A stretch of DNA of 64,000 bases, taken from contig JAIXMP010000002.1 in the NCBI GenBank assembly GCA_025677815.1, positions 1,488,001 to 1,552,000 on the forward strand, in the 5' to 3' direction. The stretch's first letter is position 1. Each line of letters opens with the position of its first letter. The notes beneath the pieces are model-generated. The model did not search any database. It had not been told where the DNA came from and saw only the letters and a list, made by a program, of their open reading frames with translations. The stretch is from Phascolomyces articulosus (taxonomy: Eukaryota; Mucoromycota; Mucoromycetes; Mucorales; Lichtheimiaceae). The translations under genes were made by a program, and so were the position numbers. Shown here piece after piece: positions 35,553 through 47,509 of this stretch.

Positions 35553-38500
35553 TTTTTATTATTATATACATTTATATATTCATTTATCTCCCTTTACTTT
35601 TTCTTTCTTAGTTTTTGATCCTTATATATATATATATATATATTTGTAATATTATTCTTTATTCTTTATTATTCTTATTTATTACCCTCCCCTTGTAATT
35701 ATTATTATCAAGTAGTAAGTAGTAATTTATACCTCTATCAAACTTTTAATTTAGGAAAATACAAAAACACTTTAATTTACGTACTTACACTTAAAAAAGA
35801 GACATGAAGTATAGTAGTCTTGTATATATACATCATCAAAGCTGAGGGTTTTTTTCCTAGTTTTAAAATATTTATATGGAGGAGATACAAATTAATGATG
35901 TGGTATTACGAGATCTTTTTAGATCGGACAACGATCTGATACATATTTGATGATGGTAACATTTTTGTTAAAATGACAGCTTTCTAATTGTGGTAAATTT
36001 AAATTTGATTATTCTCTGTTTATTACGTAACAAAAACGAGAAGCACACTTCTTTTTCAATTGTACAGACATGCTTTTGTTTACATTATTTGTATAGTTCT
36101 CCATCCATTAAAATGTAACACAGACACAATAAAGTATATGTTTTTATTTTTTTTTTCTCACGATTTTTTAAACATTGTTTTTCTTTTCTACACTAAATTC
36201 CATTACATTCACATTAACAAAAATAAAAAATAAAATCATTTATACGTTTCTTGTAATATAATTTTGGATGGGTATGCGTTCTATATATGTGCTTTTTTAA
36301 CGCTGCTAGGTCAAATCGTTATCAGCACCTAATATACTATTATCTAAAAGCTGCCACCTATTGACGGATAATCGACATTCCGTTCCTGCACCGAGCACTT
36401 AAATTACTCCGCAGATCAAATGTTATAAAAGATCAAAATATTCTTGGATTTTATATAAATGGTGTGAAAACAGAAGTAACTTCACCGGTCTCTTCTCGAT
36501 TCTCCTTTTTTTTTTTGGAAAATTATCCTTAGTACGATAATGGTTGGTATGTTACTACATATTTGAAGGTTATTCTGTATTTAAAAAGGTACTATAGAGC
36601 AACTGTATCAAGCAAATAATAATCGCACTTCTAAATCCCTTGTACTATAGTTGTTAGAGGGTTTGCAATTATCAGGGAGCGAGATATTTAACATTGTAGC
36701 GTGAGCAAAGATGCGTACTATTGATTATACATAGCGCACATTTAAATATAGGCTTTTCTCGAATATCGTGAACTTGCCAGGTAAATAATAGGATATATGA
36801 AAGATTATAATACTGGCAATCTGACTTGTTGGAGGAGGGAAAGAAGGTAGGATTATTCTTATTATAAAACATCCTTCAGTGAAAAAAAAAAATAGCCATA
36901 AAGTATATAATTATTAACTCTTTTTTCTAATCAAAATGGATTTACAAAAGAGATAATCCTTTTACGTCGTAGAGGGAAAAAAACAGTGGTAAAATGATAA
37001 TATATCGAATTTGTTCCATTGATAAACATCATCTTAATACAAAAAAGAAATGGAGGTAGCAGTAGTAATATAATTATTAATTATATATAATCAAAAACAA
37101 GAAAAAGAAAGTTATAAATGGTTTTACTACCATAAACTCTCAGTCTTATATACTATTTTATCTTCCACGTTTGCTTAGGTAATGCCATCATAACACGTAT
37201 CATAACAGCAAGAACATATGACCATGCTTTCCTTTAAATAGATAATGGTGTCCATATGGTTATATATATGTAGATAGGTGAGTTACATAAAAAATTGTCA
37301 AAAAACCAAAATAACTATAACGTCACACGTATTGTGATTACTAAACAAAACATTTTGTTACTCTCACAGACCTATAATAACAGCAAACTCTAATTAATAG
37401 CTTCATGACGTTTACTGGTATATCTCCTTCAATGAATAGATTTTTTTTTACTAAAATATAAAAAGAATGGATTATGATAGCATAAACTGCTGATGTAATT
37501 GAATCGGCTTATCATATAATATTCAATTTTTTTTTACATCATCAAAGCGCATTTAGCAGAAGTCATTAAATATAGTGTCACATGCGACAAAACTTGTCGG
37601 TATGTAAAAATTAGAGGGTTTTTTGGGAGGGCACGGAATTCAATTTCACCCCATTTTGTTAAACAGCAACTTATAATTTTAGCCAATGAAAAGTATTGAT
37701 TCTGTTCTTTGTGTGCTGATATTAGGTAATGACGTTTATATCCCTTTAAGCCCCTTTTCTCATGGATTTTTACATGTAAAACTGGATCTTCAATTTTATC
37801 TTTCGAAACAATTTCTTATATATAAAGGGTAAGTTAAAACTAATGTTTTATTTTATAATATATGAAACCAGTTATTTAAAATGAAGTGAAAAGCCAATCT
37901 TATAATAAAAGCGTGTGTGAAAAGAGATAATGGAAATATAACGTTAAAAGGTATTTCTTTTCCCATACGTAGCCAAGGTTCAGAAAAAAACTTCTGTTTT
38001 TGAACCAATGATTCTTTTCGGACTATTTTTTTATAACATTCTTCAAGGTAGAAACAGAAACTTAATTTTCTTTTTGTAGATCTGGTCTATTCTATCATCC
38101 ATTTATTCAATGTTTATATCAAAGTAAGTATTAATTGATGTAGAATGATGTAGGTGGATATCTGAATACAAGTTAAGTGTAAACAGATATTCAATGGCAA
38201 CATCAGAAAATCGGTTCGTTGTTATGTTACAAGAAGGTAATGTTATGGGAAATACCCAATTCCCACTAAATGGAAACTTGTTTTGGTAATACCGTGTAAC
38301 CAAAAAAGGCATTTTACTTCTTTTTTTTGCGGGGTATCAGTGCCCGCCCCGCCTAATTGTTTTTTGGGAATTCAACAAAGGCCAAATGAAAAAATCGAGA
38401 AATCAAAAACAGATTTTTTTTTGTAGATCAAAACAGAAACTCCTTTCATTCAAAATCAGCAAAAAGAGAAGAAACTTTGATTTTATATTTCTCATCATTG

Positions 38501-39205
38501 AAAATAGTAATAAGGTGTTGTCATTCAATGATATGATATTTTTACTAGATGCTTATTCTTTTTGATATAGTTATGCAATCGTGTTGCAAAGAAACTTAGA
38601 ATGGGGTAATAGTTTGAGATCTCTTCTATTTTACCAAAATAACGAGAACCATCGTACAACCTGAATATGTTTTCGTTCGTGTGAAATATTGACTGCTTTT
38701 GGATGCAGTTTTTGAGTTCTACCGCCGAAAATATGTTATAAACTACTACAACACAAAAAGGTGAGCAAGGATTTTCGTTATTATGGTGAAACGCTACCCA
38801 GATTCCCACACCAGTAATCCCTTGCTTTCAAAGATCAGGTTGTACGGGTCTGGGAACTAAACGTTAAAAAAATTGATTCAGTTCAATAATAATAAAATAA
38901 ACGTTCGTGTACTAGCTCTATTTTTGAATTGGATAGTGATGATATTGATGATGCCGTTAAAAGAGCGGGGTAAATGTAGGAGTGTAGAAGCAGGAAACAC
39001 ATATAATATAAACGTTAGTATGTTTTTTGGGGTTATATAGGAGGACCGGCATAATCTCTGGCAATATTTATATATAAAGTAATCATTCATTTCTTTCACT
39101 TTTTGTTTTTTCTTTGATATTTTTCATCATTTTTAAACTTATCCCACATTTTCTACATTTCTTAATTGCATATAATAATACTTATAATATATAATATAAT
39201 ATCAA
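35553..39205. other. Gene-free stretch between the two permease genes
   Basis: 3.65 kb of AT-rich DNA with a (TA)n tract at 35623-35642. A GC-rich inverted repeat at 38329-38352 may be a transposon end. Minus-strand frames at 38103-38312 and 38525-38809 flank it and might be decayed transposase, but no motif is recognised. A TATATAAAG at about 39070 probably belongs to the lactate permease promoter. Confidence 0.4.
38329..38352. repeat. GC-rich inverted repeat, possible hAT-like transposon end
   Basis: GCGGGG and CCCCGC arms enclose TATCAGTGCCCG in otherwise AT-rich DNA. CAGTGC next to CCGCCCCGC-type sequence recalls the termini of some hAT elements. No partner terminus was located. Confidence 0.25.
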
Positions 39206-41734
39206 ATGATTGAAATACCCACCGCTCCACCGGAAGCCTTTGAAAATTACTTTGTCCAAGAATTAGCACCTATTGGTGGTAGTCTTGTAGGTTCTTTCTT
39301 TGTTGGTGTTATCCCGTTAATTCTTCTTTTGGTATTACTTGGTGTATTCCGTATGCCTGCTCATTTTGCTGCCATTTCTGGTCTTATCGTTTGGTAAGTA
39401 ATAAAATACATCAGTTAGCTACTTATTATCATGACTATGTCTTTACCTGTCACAATGTTTCCAAATTTCTTTTTGGTGGTTGTTCTGGTAGTTTCTGTTT
39501 GATTAATTTGGATGATTGTTTCCCATCAAATAAATCTAATCGGATATTTTTCATTTATAGTATTTTTATCGCTATTTTCGCTTGGCATATGCCTGCCCAA
39601 CAAGCATTTTCAGCCATTGCCAATGGTATCGTTTTTGCTAACTGGCCAATTATGTGGATTGTGGTATGTTGATTATTTCACTTTTTTGTTGATATTTTCA
39701 TTACAAAAACAAAGATACTAATAGTTATGTATTTATAATATTCTTTTCCCTTATCTTAATCGTGATTATTAAATAACTCTATAGTTTAACGCAATGTAAG
39801 TTATAATTGTTAACTTAATGCTTTTTTGTATGATCCTTATGTTAATTGGCCCCATCTTTTTTTGCAAAAAATAGGAACGTTTACAATGTGGCCGTGCGAT
39901 CGGGGATTTTTGATATTTTCCGCAGATGGATGTTGACTAATGCTCCACCAGACAGACGTGTTTATTTGGTGCTTATCGCTTTCAGTTTCTGTGCTATCTT
40001 AGAAGGTACGTAAAGAATAATCATATCTATTGCTCATGGATCATTTGAATCAAATATCTTTATATACTAACAATCCATTTTTTTTTCATTAGGTGTTGCT
40101 GGTTTTGGTACACCGGGTGCTATCTGCTCAGCTTTATTGGTATCGTTGGGGTATGTGTTGCTATATATAATAATACATATAAAAAATTATAGTTTTGGGT
40201 CTGATATTTGCTTGTCATACGACAATGAGAAGAGGGAGCACCAGAGAATAGAATAAACAACCGGTAATACAACATATACTAAAAAAAATATTTTTTTAGA
40301 TTCAAACCTTTGGATGCTTTGACATTTGTGTTACTTTATGATACTACCCCAGTCGCCTTTGGTGCTCTTGGTATTCCTGTTACTACATTGGCTCGTCTCA
40401 CCAACATTGAAGCTTCCGCCATCTCTGCCATGTTGGGTCGTCAACTTCCCCTCTTTAGTTTATTCCTTCCAGCTTATGCCTTATTCTGGTATTGTGGTTT
40501 CCGTGCTGGTATCATTGAATGCTGGCCACTTGCATTGGTTGCTGGTCTTTCCTTTGCTATTATCCAAGCTGTTTTTGCCAACTTGGTGGGTCCTGAACTT
40601 CCCGATTTGCTTTCTGGTTTGGTTTCTTTGATTTCCATTGTTGTTTTTGTTCAATTCTGGAAGCCAAAATACCGTGAAGAATTCAAAGCTCAGTTAATCG
40701 CTAGCCCTATCACTGGTGCTGGTCAAGAAGATAAGTCTCAACCTGATGCCAGTCATAACAACTCCTCTGCATCCTCTGTTGCTTCTGCTGAACAAAATGG
40801 TGCTCCTGGTGATAGACAGTCAAAGACTCAAACTACTTTTGTTGAAGATATTAACCAAGAAGGTGGCTCTCAGCAGCGCGATCCTAATGTTGATCCTGAT
40901 GAAGAAATGGGTGAATTGAGCAAGCCTCCTACTACTGCCGAACTTGCTAAGCCCACTATTTACGAAACCGTCATTGCTTGGTCCCCATGGGTTATTATTG
41001 TTGTAATGGTCATTATCTGGACATTTGCCGAAGTCGCTCAACATGGTGAACAAATGGTTCAATTCCCTCATCTTCATAACCGTGTCTGGCTTACATTGTA
41101 TAGTAAGCCATATGCTGCTATTTGGGATTTCCAACCTTTAGCTACCGGCACTTGTATCTTGGTTGCTGGTATTTTGTTTGATATTGTAGTCCTTATCTTT
41201 GGCGGTCATCCGAAGATCTTTATCGAAGCTTTCATTGATACTTGCAAGCAATTGTTCTTTGCTGATATTACCGTTTCCGCCATTATGGCATTTGCTTACT
41301 TGTACAATTACTCTGGTATCGTCTATACAGTCGGTCTTACACTTTCTCAAGTCGGTCGTGCTTTCCCCTTCCTTTCTGCTTGGATCGGTTGGATTGGCTG
41401 TTTCTTAACCGGAAGTGATACTTCTGCCAATTCTTTGTTCGGTAATCTTCAAGTGGTTGCTGCTCGTGAAATCGGGTTGTCCACTGTTCTTATGGCTGCC
41501 ACAAATACTAGTGGTGCTGTTACGTCCAAAATGATTTCTCCCCAAACATTGACTACTGGTGTTTCTACCATTGGTATGCGCGGTAAAGAAGGTTACGTTC
41601 TTCGCCGTACCATCTTGCATTCCATTTTCTTTGTATGTCTTGTGGGTGCTATTAGTTGTTTCCAACAATATGTTATCCCTGGTATCATTCCTCCATGGGG
41701 AGATTTGGAAGCTGAAGCTGCTACTTCTGCTTAA
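39206..41734 (+). CDS. L-lactate permease (LctP family)
   Basis: Six exons, 39206..39393, 39561..39663, 39785..39795, 39875..40005, 40093..40150 and 40300..41734, encode 641 residues. Exon 3 is an 11-nt microexon (TTTAACGCAAT) supplying FNA plus part of a codon; it restores the WPIMWIVFNAMNVYNVAV segment conserved in LctP. Other family landmarks are AGFGTPGAICSALLVSLGF, LLYDTTPVAFGALGIPV, LTGSDTSANSLFGNLQ and TNTSGAVTSKMISPQ. LctP proteins are proton-coupled lactate/glycolate carriers with 12-14 membrane helices. A hydrophilic insert of ~80 residues rich in Ser, Asp and Gln (near residues 280-360) interrupts the membrane core and is unusual beside bacterial LctP (~550 residues). Five introns show that it is a settled eukaryotic gene. 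Confidence 0.9.
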
Positions 41735-43330
41735 GATAATGCTCTCTTCACATCCATTCTTTTTCCTTCGATTTTACCATAATTATAATTATTTCCTACC
41801 TTCTACAGTTTCGTTCTAGTACAAAAATATTTATATATACAAAAAAAAAAATCCCTCCGTTTCTCTCCGTATATACTACATATTGTTATCCCCCATCATC
41901 TTCCATGTTATTACTTTCTGATTACCTTTGTTCCAAAGAACAGAACAAAAAAAAATCCGCTCCTGTAAATAGTGAACCTTTTCTCTAACTGTATTTTTTA
42001 TTATTATTAATTAATAAATATATCAATATTTTATTTATTCCTTTTTTCTTAAAAAAAATATGTCGTGTTAGGCACCTTCATGTATTGCTACATATGATAT
42101 AAAAACTGTTGTATCACATACATTGGCTAAAGTAAAACTGTTTCATGGTTTCAAATAACTATAATATTAAAGTTATTTCTATTAGATCCGGATACCTTCA
42201 TTTTTCCTTGTATTCTCTCTGTGAAATATAAGATGGTTAAAAGAAGAATAGAATAATACACCATAACAATCTCCTTTTCAGTCTCCCAGATTTCTCCCGT
42301 CAATGAATATGTTTTTACATTCGACTACCTCATCATATTAATCTGCATCTACGTATGGTTTAACACTTTCAATGATTATTATTATTAATCCTCAACAAAA
42401 CCATGTTTTTTTATTATTGCTATATATCGTTGACGTAATTAGCCTGGTTCTAAAGCGATCAGTATGATGACGACGTTATTATACTGCCTATCTACTACTA
42501 AAGATCATTGACGTAAAATACTAAATTGCAATCACCATTTATTATCCAAAAAGAATGCCATGTCCATTGATTCCGAAGCAATATCAAATCCACCACATCA
42601 ACTAGTGTATGTAATATTTCATCTTCTATGGCAACAATGAATAATGATAAAGATAATCTCTGCACAATTTTCCCATAGTATTTGTATTAAATGAATGATC
42701 TTTTAGGAGAAGATATGATGGAGCTCTATGTAATTAAATGTATAATGAATCGATTTGTTATTCTATATACATAAATATAAAAAAATATAATCGGAAAGGC
42801 GGTATTATTCGGATCTCTCGACCTTTTCCCCAGTTTTTCCCTGCCTCACATGAAAACTTTGTATAAGATATTTTTGTAACAACAAAGTTATAGTTCTGCC
42901 AAATAGCCATCGAGCCAACATGTCGGCAAATTTCGGAAGCATATGGCTAAATGATAAAATGAATATGTTTAGACTAGAAAGGATCTGAGAACGACTTGTC
43001 ATCTCATTTTTTACATCTGTATATTGCTTATGTAACGAACTTGCTTTTTTATTATGGCAAAAAGGTTTTTATTTTTGATCGGTCGGGGTGTAAACGTGGC
43101 CGATATATTCTATCGATTTCTTTATCAGGAATTGGTAAATATTAGTATCACATGACCACTGTAAAATATATTCATCTGTACTCTTCCCCACATTTCTCAC
43201 GACTTTTTCAACAAATCCCTATATATGGATATTTTACTACGTTTAAAATGTGGTTTTTATTTAAAGTCTCTGTTGAACACATCGTCCTTGTCGGACTTTT
43301 TTGTTCGAGACAGATATTAAGAGAAAAAAG
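41735..43330. other. Gene-free stretch
   Basis: AT-rich 3' flank of the lactate permease up to the retrotransposon 3' end. A 65-codon minus-strand frame at 42805-43002 has no recognisable domain. Confidence 0.4.
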
Positions 43331-45637
43331 TGGATGAAAACCCTGCGCTCGTAAGCAGGGAAAAAGTTAAGAGGGAAAGGTTAAAGGGTATGTCATATAA
43401 AATATGAAGGGGTTACAGTGAGTCTGTTTATAGAAAGTAAGTGACATAAAGTAGTAACTGTATCTAACTAAGCAATGAGAGTACACTAGGGAAAAAGGAA
43501 ATGGGGAAGAAAGAAAGGTAATAAAATAAAATAAAATAAAAAAATAAAAGGGAAGAAAAGTAGTTATAAAGGGAGTATAAATAGTAAACTTACTCTGCTT
43601 CAGAGGGAGGAGGAGGAGTGATCCATTTTACCAAAGCCTGACCAGGAGAGTCATCATAGTATTGTTGGAGGTTGCTGCCGGGGTGTTGGTATGCATCAAG
43701 TTCTGCGAGTATTTTACACACAATTGGCCATTTGCTGCTTAAGTGTTGGATCCTGCGTAGTGAGGTTGGTTTCGATTTTGGGAGCTGATTTAGGATGTGT
43801 GAGAGAGGATCTTCATGGTATGATGGTAACTGTAGACGATGGTGCATGCGTAGACAATGTATAGCATGTTTCTTTGTAAGTATTTGTGAGGGGCATCTTG
43901 GACAAGGTTTGGGTCTTCCACCTGGAAGCCAACCAAGCCTCCATCTGATACAGCGGCTTCTTTCCTTGTTTGTCATTGGAATCCACATTATTGGATCGAC
44001 ACCCAATTTCGGGAGACAGGCACATAATAGTTTTGCACCAGTCGGTGCAGAACGTATATTTTCGAAATTGTCAACTAAGTATTGGCGGATGATTGTCTTA
44101 AGCATTGTTCCAGAGATATCATTGTATGGTTGTGGGAGAAGGTTTACAATATCTGATTTGTTGCAAAGTTTGCTCCAGTAACTTCTTTTTTGTGCTTCGA
44201 GTCCTGGTAGTAATTGTGTTAGGAGTGCATCCTCAGGTAAAAATTGTGCTCTGTATACAAATTTGACTTGCAATGTTGCTATTCGTTCTGACATACTTGG
44301 TAATTTAGTGAGATGGCGCATGATTTTTGTTTCAGATTTAGAATGCGCACCATAAATCATACGAATGCATTGGTTTTGAGCTTTTTCAATATTAGCTAGT
44401 TGTGGCGCGGTAAAGATTAATATGGCCAGTCCATACTCGAGTTTAGGCCTTATAAATTGTGCATAGAGCTGACTGGATAGTATTCTAGAGAAGCCAGAAG
44501 GGCTGAGGCCAATATTGTTTAGAACTCGCATGCTGTTAATAGCTGAGATTGAGTTACGTGTAATTAGCTGTTGTGCATCTAGATAACCCTTATTGTTGAT
44601 CGGCACCCCAAGATAAGTAAAAGAAGTTTGGTTTGGAATTGGGGTTTCATATAGATGATAAATGTATTCTGCATTATCTGGCTGCACGATAGCACATTTA
44701 ATTGGATTCCATCTATATCCTAGATCAAGACTGTGTTGTTGACAGAGATTAAGTAGATTCTGCATGTTGTTTGCTGTACTAATGAGTACCACATCATCCG
44801 CATATAGGAGGCATTGAATATTTGGGGGTGGGTTTGTAATGTCCAAAGTTGAACGTTGCTCTCTACTATGTTGTTGGCGTGGGATGATTGTTGGTTGAAA
44901 ATCATTGTCCTCATGATTAGGTACATTTGTCAAGGCTAATGGTCGATTTGGTTCAATTCCCCCTCGTCTGAGCAGAGTCGGTAGACTATTTATATAAAGA
45001 GAATATAGAAAGGGAGATAAGATGGAGCCCTGAAGGACTCCAGTAGTAGGTGAGAAACGGTGTGATACCGAATTGGATATGATAACTTCAATGAGAACAT
45101 CATTGAATAGATTTTTTAGTATTGAGAGTAAAAGATAGGGAGTATTATTGTCACTTAACAGGTTCCATATAACCTCACGATCAACAGTATCATAAGCAGA
45201 TTTTATATCTAGGAAGGCCAGGGTTGGGGTAGTACCATGAGTTTCTTTATGAATTCTGCATAATTCCTGGAGACAGAACGCTTGGTCAAGAGCACTTCGA
45301 GCTGGCCTAAATCCACCTTGGGCTATATCTAAATCTGGACTGTGTGCTTGGAGTACATCTTGGAGACAGTATTCAAAGATTTTTCTTACTACAGAAGTCA
45401 GGCTTATAGGTCTGTAGTTGGCTGGATTTTCAGTGTCACCTTTTTTAAATATCGGGACAATTTGAGCTATTCGCCATAATGTTGGTGTATATGAACTAAT
45501 CCAGCATAGGTAGAACAGCTTGTGAAGAACAGGAGCAATTGTTGTTACTATTGGTTTTAGCATTTCACTTCTGAGGTGGTCCGTACCAGGCGCTTTCTTT
45601 CTTGGAAGGCGGTCTATTGAAGCTGACGATATTTTAC
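43331..45637 (-). mobile_element. 5'-truncated non-LTR retrotransposon, interrupted by a DNA transposon
   Basis: The body reads on the minus strand and comprises an RT-bearing frame (45637..43590) and about 250 bp of 3' UTR. Near the presumed 3' end a perfect 6-bp hairpin (CCCTGC/GCAGGG, 43341-43360) occurs. There is no clear poly(A) tail. The upstream side is cut at 45638 by insertion of the Tc1/mariner element. Beyond that element (from 47510) no endonuclease or gag domain is found, so the retrotransposon was already 5'-truncated or the rest has decayed. Exact ends are uncertain. Confidence 0.75.
43590..45637 (-). CDS. Reverse transcriptase fragment of a non-LTR retrotransposon
   Basis: An intact frame of about 680 codons. 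RT landmarks in order are LPRKKAPGTDHL (RT 0/1), IVPIFKKGD and NYRPISLTS, FRPARSALDQAF, the motif A aspartate in FLDIKSAYDTVDR, GVLQGSILSPFLYSLYIN, and the catalytic YADD box (LLYADDVVLIS). The C-terminal part has a CCHC-type CPRC...HAIHC knuckle. No apurinic endonuclease or RNase H domain is present in this frame. The frame runs without a stop into the neighbouring inverted repeat, where the only upstream ATG lies, so the natural N-terminus is missing. It ends at TAA 43592..43590. Lack of stops in the RT suggests a fairly young copy. Confidence 0.88.
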
Positions 45638-45639
45638 TA

Positions 45640-45776
45640 CAGGTTTTTTCCAAATTATTTGGGCTTTGCTGAAATAATTTTGCGTTGTCTGGGGAATCAA
45701 TTTGCGCTAGTAATTTTGCACCAATAATTTTGCGTTCCTGTTTTTGCGTCTAAGTATTTGCGTCTAAGTATTTGCA
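45640..45776 (+). repeat. Left terminal inverted repeat
   Basis: It matches the reverse complement of 47371-47507 almost base for base. Internally it is built from recurring TAATTTTGCG/ATTTGCG words and ends in two copies of GTCTAAGTATTTGC. Confidence 0.9.
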
Positions 45777-45848
45777 TTGTTATCTATATCACTTTTACTT
45801 TATTAAAAAAAAATATTTCTAAAACAAAAAAAAAAGTACAGCAAATTA

Positions 45849-47290
45849 TTACAAGACTTCTTTTTTTAGGCAAGCATCAAAAAACGAATGCGCATGCTTA
45901 ATCCATCCAATACAATCAGCCTTTGATACTCGCTTAACTGCTTCAGTTATTCTTGGGGTTAATTGATCCTTTTCACTCAACCTATCTCTTCGAACACCTA
46001 TAAATATAATAATATTAGCTTTAAGAACAACAATAATACTGAACATATTTCATACATACTTAGTTTCACTTTAGACCAGAACTCTTCGATTGGGTTGAGA
46101 AAAGGAGAGTATGGGGCAAGATAAGCACACTTGTAGCCACGTTGCTCTATAAGATGCTCAATTGACTCATTTGTATGAATGGGCGCATTATCCATTACCA
46201 AATAGCGCCCTTTCATATCATTCTCATCGAGAATATCCATGATTTTGTGCAGAAACTCGATAAAATGTTCAGTACGTGTTCCAATTCGAGCATTCAACAC
46301 TGTTTTAGCACCATTGTTTCGCTTTCGTTTTTTGCTGCTTTGCACAGCTTGTGGCTTTCTAATTGACACATTAATAACACCAAGCTCACAGATGGCACCA
46401 AGGACAGTGATAGATACACCGCGTTGAGTAGGGACTATACCTCGAGCAGGGCTTCCTCTCTTAGATCGACCAAAATTACGACGGATATGGAGATTGAATC
46501 CAGCTTCATCAATGAACACGCAACAATTTTCAAAGTCAAATTCAGAATCATTGATCCATTCTTTAATCAACGCTGCTCGTTTATCCAGCGTTTTATCATC
46601 CACTCTTGCAGCTGGTAGCTTATCCAGCTTCTTTAACGTTAAACCAGCTTTGTCAACAAGATGCTTATGAAGACCACTGAGGGTGATTGACATCCCAGTA
46701 AAATTCTCATACAAAGCATCTCGTGCTTCAAAAAGAACTGCATCCGCATTCTTATCATAGTAATCAATAAGAAACGCAGTGTGTTCATTAGTCAAGGTAG
46801 GTGGGCGTCCAAGGGTTTTTTTCGTTCTAGTCATGATGACAGGTAGTTCGTTCTCGATTTTATATTGACGTACATAATGCTGACCTGTTCTGATCTTAAT
46901 TCCAACTAAAATCGAGGCTGCTTTCGCAGTCATATCCATTTCAATGACATAGTCAAAAAGCTGTTGAATTTGTTGAGCATTGTACTTTCTGTATGGGCCA
47001 CGCTCTCCCCTCTTTTTTGGAATTGCACCTTTTTTCGATTTCGATTCGGATTTAGTACTAATCGTCTTAACATTCGTTAAAGCTGTTTCCGTCATCACTT
47101 CATCGACTTGAATCTCGGAGGAACCATACTGAAAAATCGTTTGGATCCCACCAGCAGTCGCTTGCCATTCCATTTCTGTTTGGCAAGGTGGATCCGCATC
47201 AGCAACTTCTACTGATTCAGCAGGGCAATTTTGAGCCAATATTTCATCAGCAATGCAATTAAACTCGTAAATAAATTCCATATGAGTCAT
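45849..47290 (-). CDS. IS630/Tc1/mariner-type DDE transposase
   Basis: Two exons, 47290..46060 and 45997..45849, encode 459 residues; the 62-nt intron (donor GTATGT, acceptor TTATAG) keeps phase 1. After an acidic N-terminus, a basic patch (~85-105) leads into a helix-turn-helix region (RKYNAQQIQQLFDYVIEM to GQHYVRQYK), then GRPPTLTNEHTAFLIDYY. The DDE catalytic core has Asp261 in VFIDEAGF, Asp367 in VMDNAPIH and Glu402/403 in the YSPFLNPIEEFWSKVK block, the classic DDE_3 spacing (34-35 residues between the last two). The second exon adds a basic C-terminal helix. The ATG at 47290 is the first in frame after the right inverted repeat. Both catalytic aspartates and the final glutamate are present, so the protein could be active. 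Confidence 0.9.
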
Positions 47291-47370
47291 TTTTAAATAC
47301 AAACGAATAAAAAAACAATAAAGTTTAAAGTACAAATGACAACGCAAATATTTAGATGCAAATACTTAGA

Positions 47371-47507
47371 CGCAAATACTTAGACGCAAATATTTAGACG
47401 CAAAAACAGGAACGCAAAATTATTGGTGCAAAATTACTAACGCAAATTGATTCCCCAGACAACGCAAAATTATTTCAGCAAAGCCCAAATAATTTAGAAA
47501 AAACCTG
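47371..47507 (-). repeat. Right terminal inverted repeat
   Basis: Mirror of the left repeat. On its inner side it has extra copies of the 14-bp unit (GACGCAAATACTTA variants, about 47349-47405) compared with the left end. Confidence 0.9.
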
Positions 47508-47509
47508 TA

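Larger units (their letters stand above)
45640..47507 (-). mobile_element. Complete Tc1/mariner-type DNA transposon, 1868 bp
   Basis: The element starts and ends with CAGGTTTTTTC in inverted orientation, and both ends abut a TA dinucleotide (45638-45639 and 47508-47509), the target duplication expected of this superfamily. Terminal inverted repeats are about 137 bp and differ at only a few positions. The single spliced transposase gene fills most of the interior. High repeat identity and an open transposase argue for recent activity. It sits within the non-LTR retrotransposon. Confidence 0.92.

Noticed and set aside
40820..41668. Minus-strand frames opposite the lactate permease
   Set aside because: Antisense shadows of a well-supported coding exon.
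45640..45653. ATG-initiated N-terminus (MEKTC) of the reverse transcriptase frame
   Set aside because: These codons lie in the inverted repeat of the inserted DNA transposon, so they are not the natural RT start.
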